NCBI GenBank assembly: GCA_035533595.1
Contig: DATLTN010000002.1
Coordinates: forward strand, 1 to 35,410
Origin: Acidimicrobiales bacterium
GTDB taxonomy: Bacteria; Actinomycetota; Acidimicrobiia; Acidimicrobiales; Bog-793
Direction of reading: 5' to 3'
DNA length: 35,410 bases
Under the pieces are notes generated by a model, which made no database searches, was not told the origin of the DNA, and was given only the letters and a program-made list of their open reading frames with translations. Made by a program: the position numbers and the translations under genes. This document shows positions 34,456-35,410 of this stretch, in pieces (position 1 is the stretch's first letter; every line of letters starts with the position of its first letter).

Positions 34456-35410
34456 TCAGTCCGCGTAGGCGGTGATGACCACCGGCCCGGCGGCGGTCTG
34501 CCCGTTGCCGGTCGGTCCACCGGTGGGCGCGCTCGCGATCACCTGGCCGCTCGAGAGGCCGGAGGTCGCGTTCACGCCACAAGCGAGGTCGAGCTGGAGG
34601 GTCCCGGGGGTCAGGCCCGTGAGGAGGAAGCTCGCGGTGCGGCGCGCCTCGAAGGTCAGCGAGGGCTGGGAGACCGTGTCCAAGAGCTCCGTGAAGCCGA
34701 CCTGAGTCGACGTCCCGTGCTTGACCAGCCCACACGAGACTTCAACCGGGCCGGAGAGGCTCACGAGCGTCGAGACCGAGATGGTGAGGTCGGCATTCAC
34801 GAGCACCCGTCCGGTCGAAGGAACGGTGAGGCTCATCGAGAGGTTGGTCGAGTCCAGCGTGTTCAGGCCGGTGGACAGCGCATAGGTGGCGCCGCCAGTC
34901 GTGCCGTATTGCGTGGCGCCGACCAAGGTGCCGATGCCGATCGTTCCCGTCGGGCCTGTGGCACCGGTGGCACCCAACCCGGTGGCGCCGGTCGCGCCAA
35001 CCCCGGTGGCGCCGGTCGCACCTGTGTTGCCCTGCAGGCCGACGTTGCCCTTTCCGCCTGTCGGGCCGGCTGCACCCGTAGGACCGGCAGCGCCGGTCGC
35101 ACCCGTGTTGCCCTGCAGGCCGACGTTGCCCTTGTTGCCCTGAGCACCAGTGGAACCGACGGCCCCGCTTGCGCCGGCTGGGCCCTGCGGTCCGATCGGG
35201 CCCTGCGGGCCGGTGGTGCCGGAAGCGCCCGTGGCGCCGGTAGCGCCGACCCCGGTGGCGCCGGTCGCACCCGTGTTGCCCTGAAGGCCGATGTTGCCCT
35301 TGGCGCCCTGAGCGCCGGTGGCGCCGGTGGCACCCGTCGGGCCCTGCGGTCCGGTCGGGCCCTGGGCGCCGGTCGCACCCGTGGCACCGGTGGCGCCGGC
35401 GGCGCCGAAC
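34456..35410 (-). CDS. Collagen-like (Gly-X-Y) surface protein, C-terminal part (N-terminus outside window)
   Basis: An open frame enters from the right edge, at least 317 codons. About 145 residues are Gly-X-Y triplets dominated by [12 protein letters not shown] and GNV, with short breaks (GVG, GLG). The last about 165 residues form a beta-rich, non-collagen domain starting near [13 protein letters not shown] and ending VVITAYAD. Bacterial collagen-like proteins with a globular tail fold as trimers and sit on the cell surface or spores. Two Cys (in VSCG and LACG) could pair. The start, signal peptide and anchor lie outside the window. Confidence 0.9.
   Translation of the reverse strand, partial: FGAAGATGATGATGAQGPTGPQGPTGATGATGAQGAKGNIGLQGNTGATGATGVGATGATGASGTTGPQGPIGPQGPAGASGAVGSTGAQGNKGNVGLQGNTGATGAAGPTGAAGPTGGKGNVGLQGNTGATGATGVGATGATGLGATGATGPTGTIGIGTLVGATQYGTTGGATYALSTGLNTLDSTNLSMSLTVPSTGRVLVNADLTISVSTLVSLSGPVEVSCGLVKHGTSTQVGFTELLDTVSQPSLTFEARRTASFLLTGLTPGTLQLDLACGVNATSGLSSGQVIASAPTGGPTGNGQTAAGPVVITAYAD
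35011..35301 (-). repeat. 42-base near-identical repeats inside the collagen-like gene
   Basis: Copies at 35011-35052, 35092-35133 and 35260-35301 differ at only one to a few bases and encode the KGN(V/I)[10 protein letters not shown] segment. Offsets are 81 and 168 bases, both in frame. This suggests recent duplication within the triple-helical part. Confidence 0.8.

Noticed and set aside
34981-35340. Regular short repeats resembling a CRISPR array
   Set aside because: Repeats are multiples of three, in frame, and spell Gly-X-Y triplets; spacing is irregular and there are no cas genes.

Overview
The window is a high-GC stretch of bacterial chromosome whose genes are mostly actinobacterial in character: a BldD-type regulator, HrcA with its CIRCE operator, a DUF2236 protein, a 3Fe-4S-type ferredoxin, and heavy use of GTG and TTG starts with 1-4 base gene overlaps. 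I infer an actinobacterium, perhaps from the Acidimicrobiia. That placement is inference only, because no rRNA gene is present.

Layout. (1) 1-3184, minus: the N-terminal part of a very large secreted protein with Ig-like repeats and an L-type lectin-like domain; its gene runs off the left edge. Its leader (3185-3526) has no gene but several inverted repeats. (2) 3527-15314, minus: a long housekeeping block. In transcription order it is lepA, a DUF2236 protein, hrcA, dnaJ, rsmE, a BldD-like regulator and hemW, then after a 165-base gap a small HTH protein, HIT, phoH, ybeY, a CNNM/CorC-type protein and era. A CIRCE operator lies before hrcA. (3) 15413-19556: rpsT (plus), a membrane-anchored GH18-like protein (minus), then ferredoxin, gltX and a DUF218-like protein (plus), followed by tRNA-Gln(CTG) and tRNA-Glu(CTC). 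(4) 19613-25212: a CaiB/BaiF CoA-transferase (minus), a polytopic membrane protein and pyruvate phosphate dikinase (plus). (5) 25366-34311, plus: a TPR lipoprotein, then a tightly coupled run of five genes: GT2 glycosyltransferase with membrane tail, YfhO-like membrane protein, GMC-type flavoprotein with a four-cysteine cluster motif, SDR/epimerase, and a second YfhO-like paralogue. (6) 34456 to the right edge, minus: the C-terminal part of a collagen-like (Gly-X-Y) protein.

How it may work together. The housekeeping block couples protein quality control (HrcA/DnaJ) to ribosome functions (LepA, RsmE, YbeY, Era). Unusually, it carries a regulator that keeps the full c-di-GMP-binding signature of BldD. 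The gltX/tRNA-Gln/tRNA-Glu group fits the indirect route to Gln-tRNA (misacylation, then amidation). The five-gene run in region 5 is the best candidate for a little-described system: it looks like a module that transfers lipid-linked sugars at the membrane and oxidises or modifies a sugar or lipid. It lies in the same window as two large surface proteins, but any functional link between them is inference.
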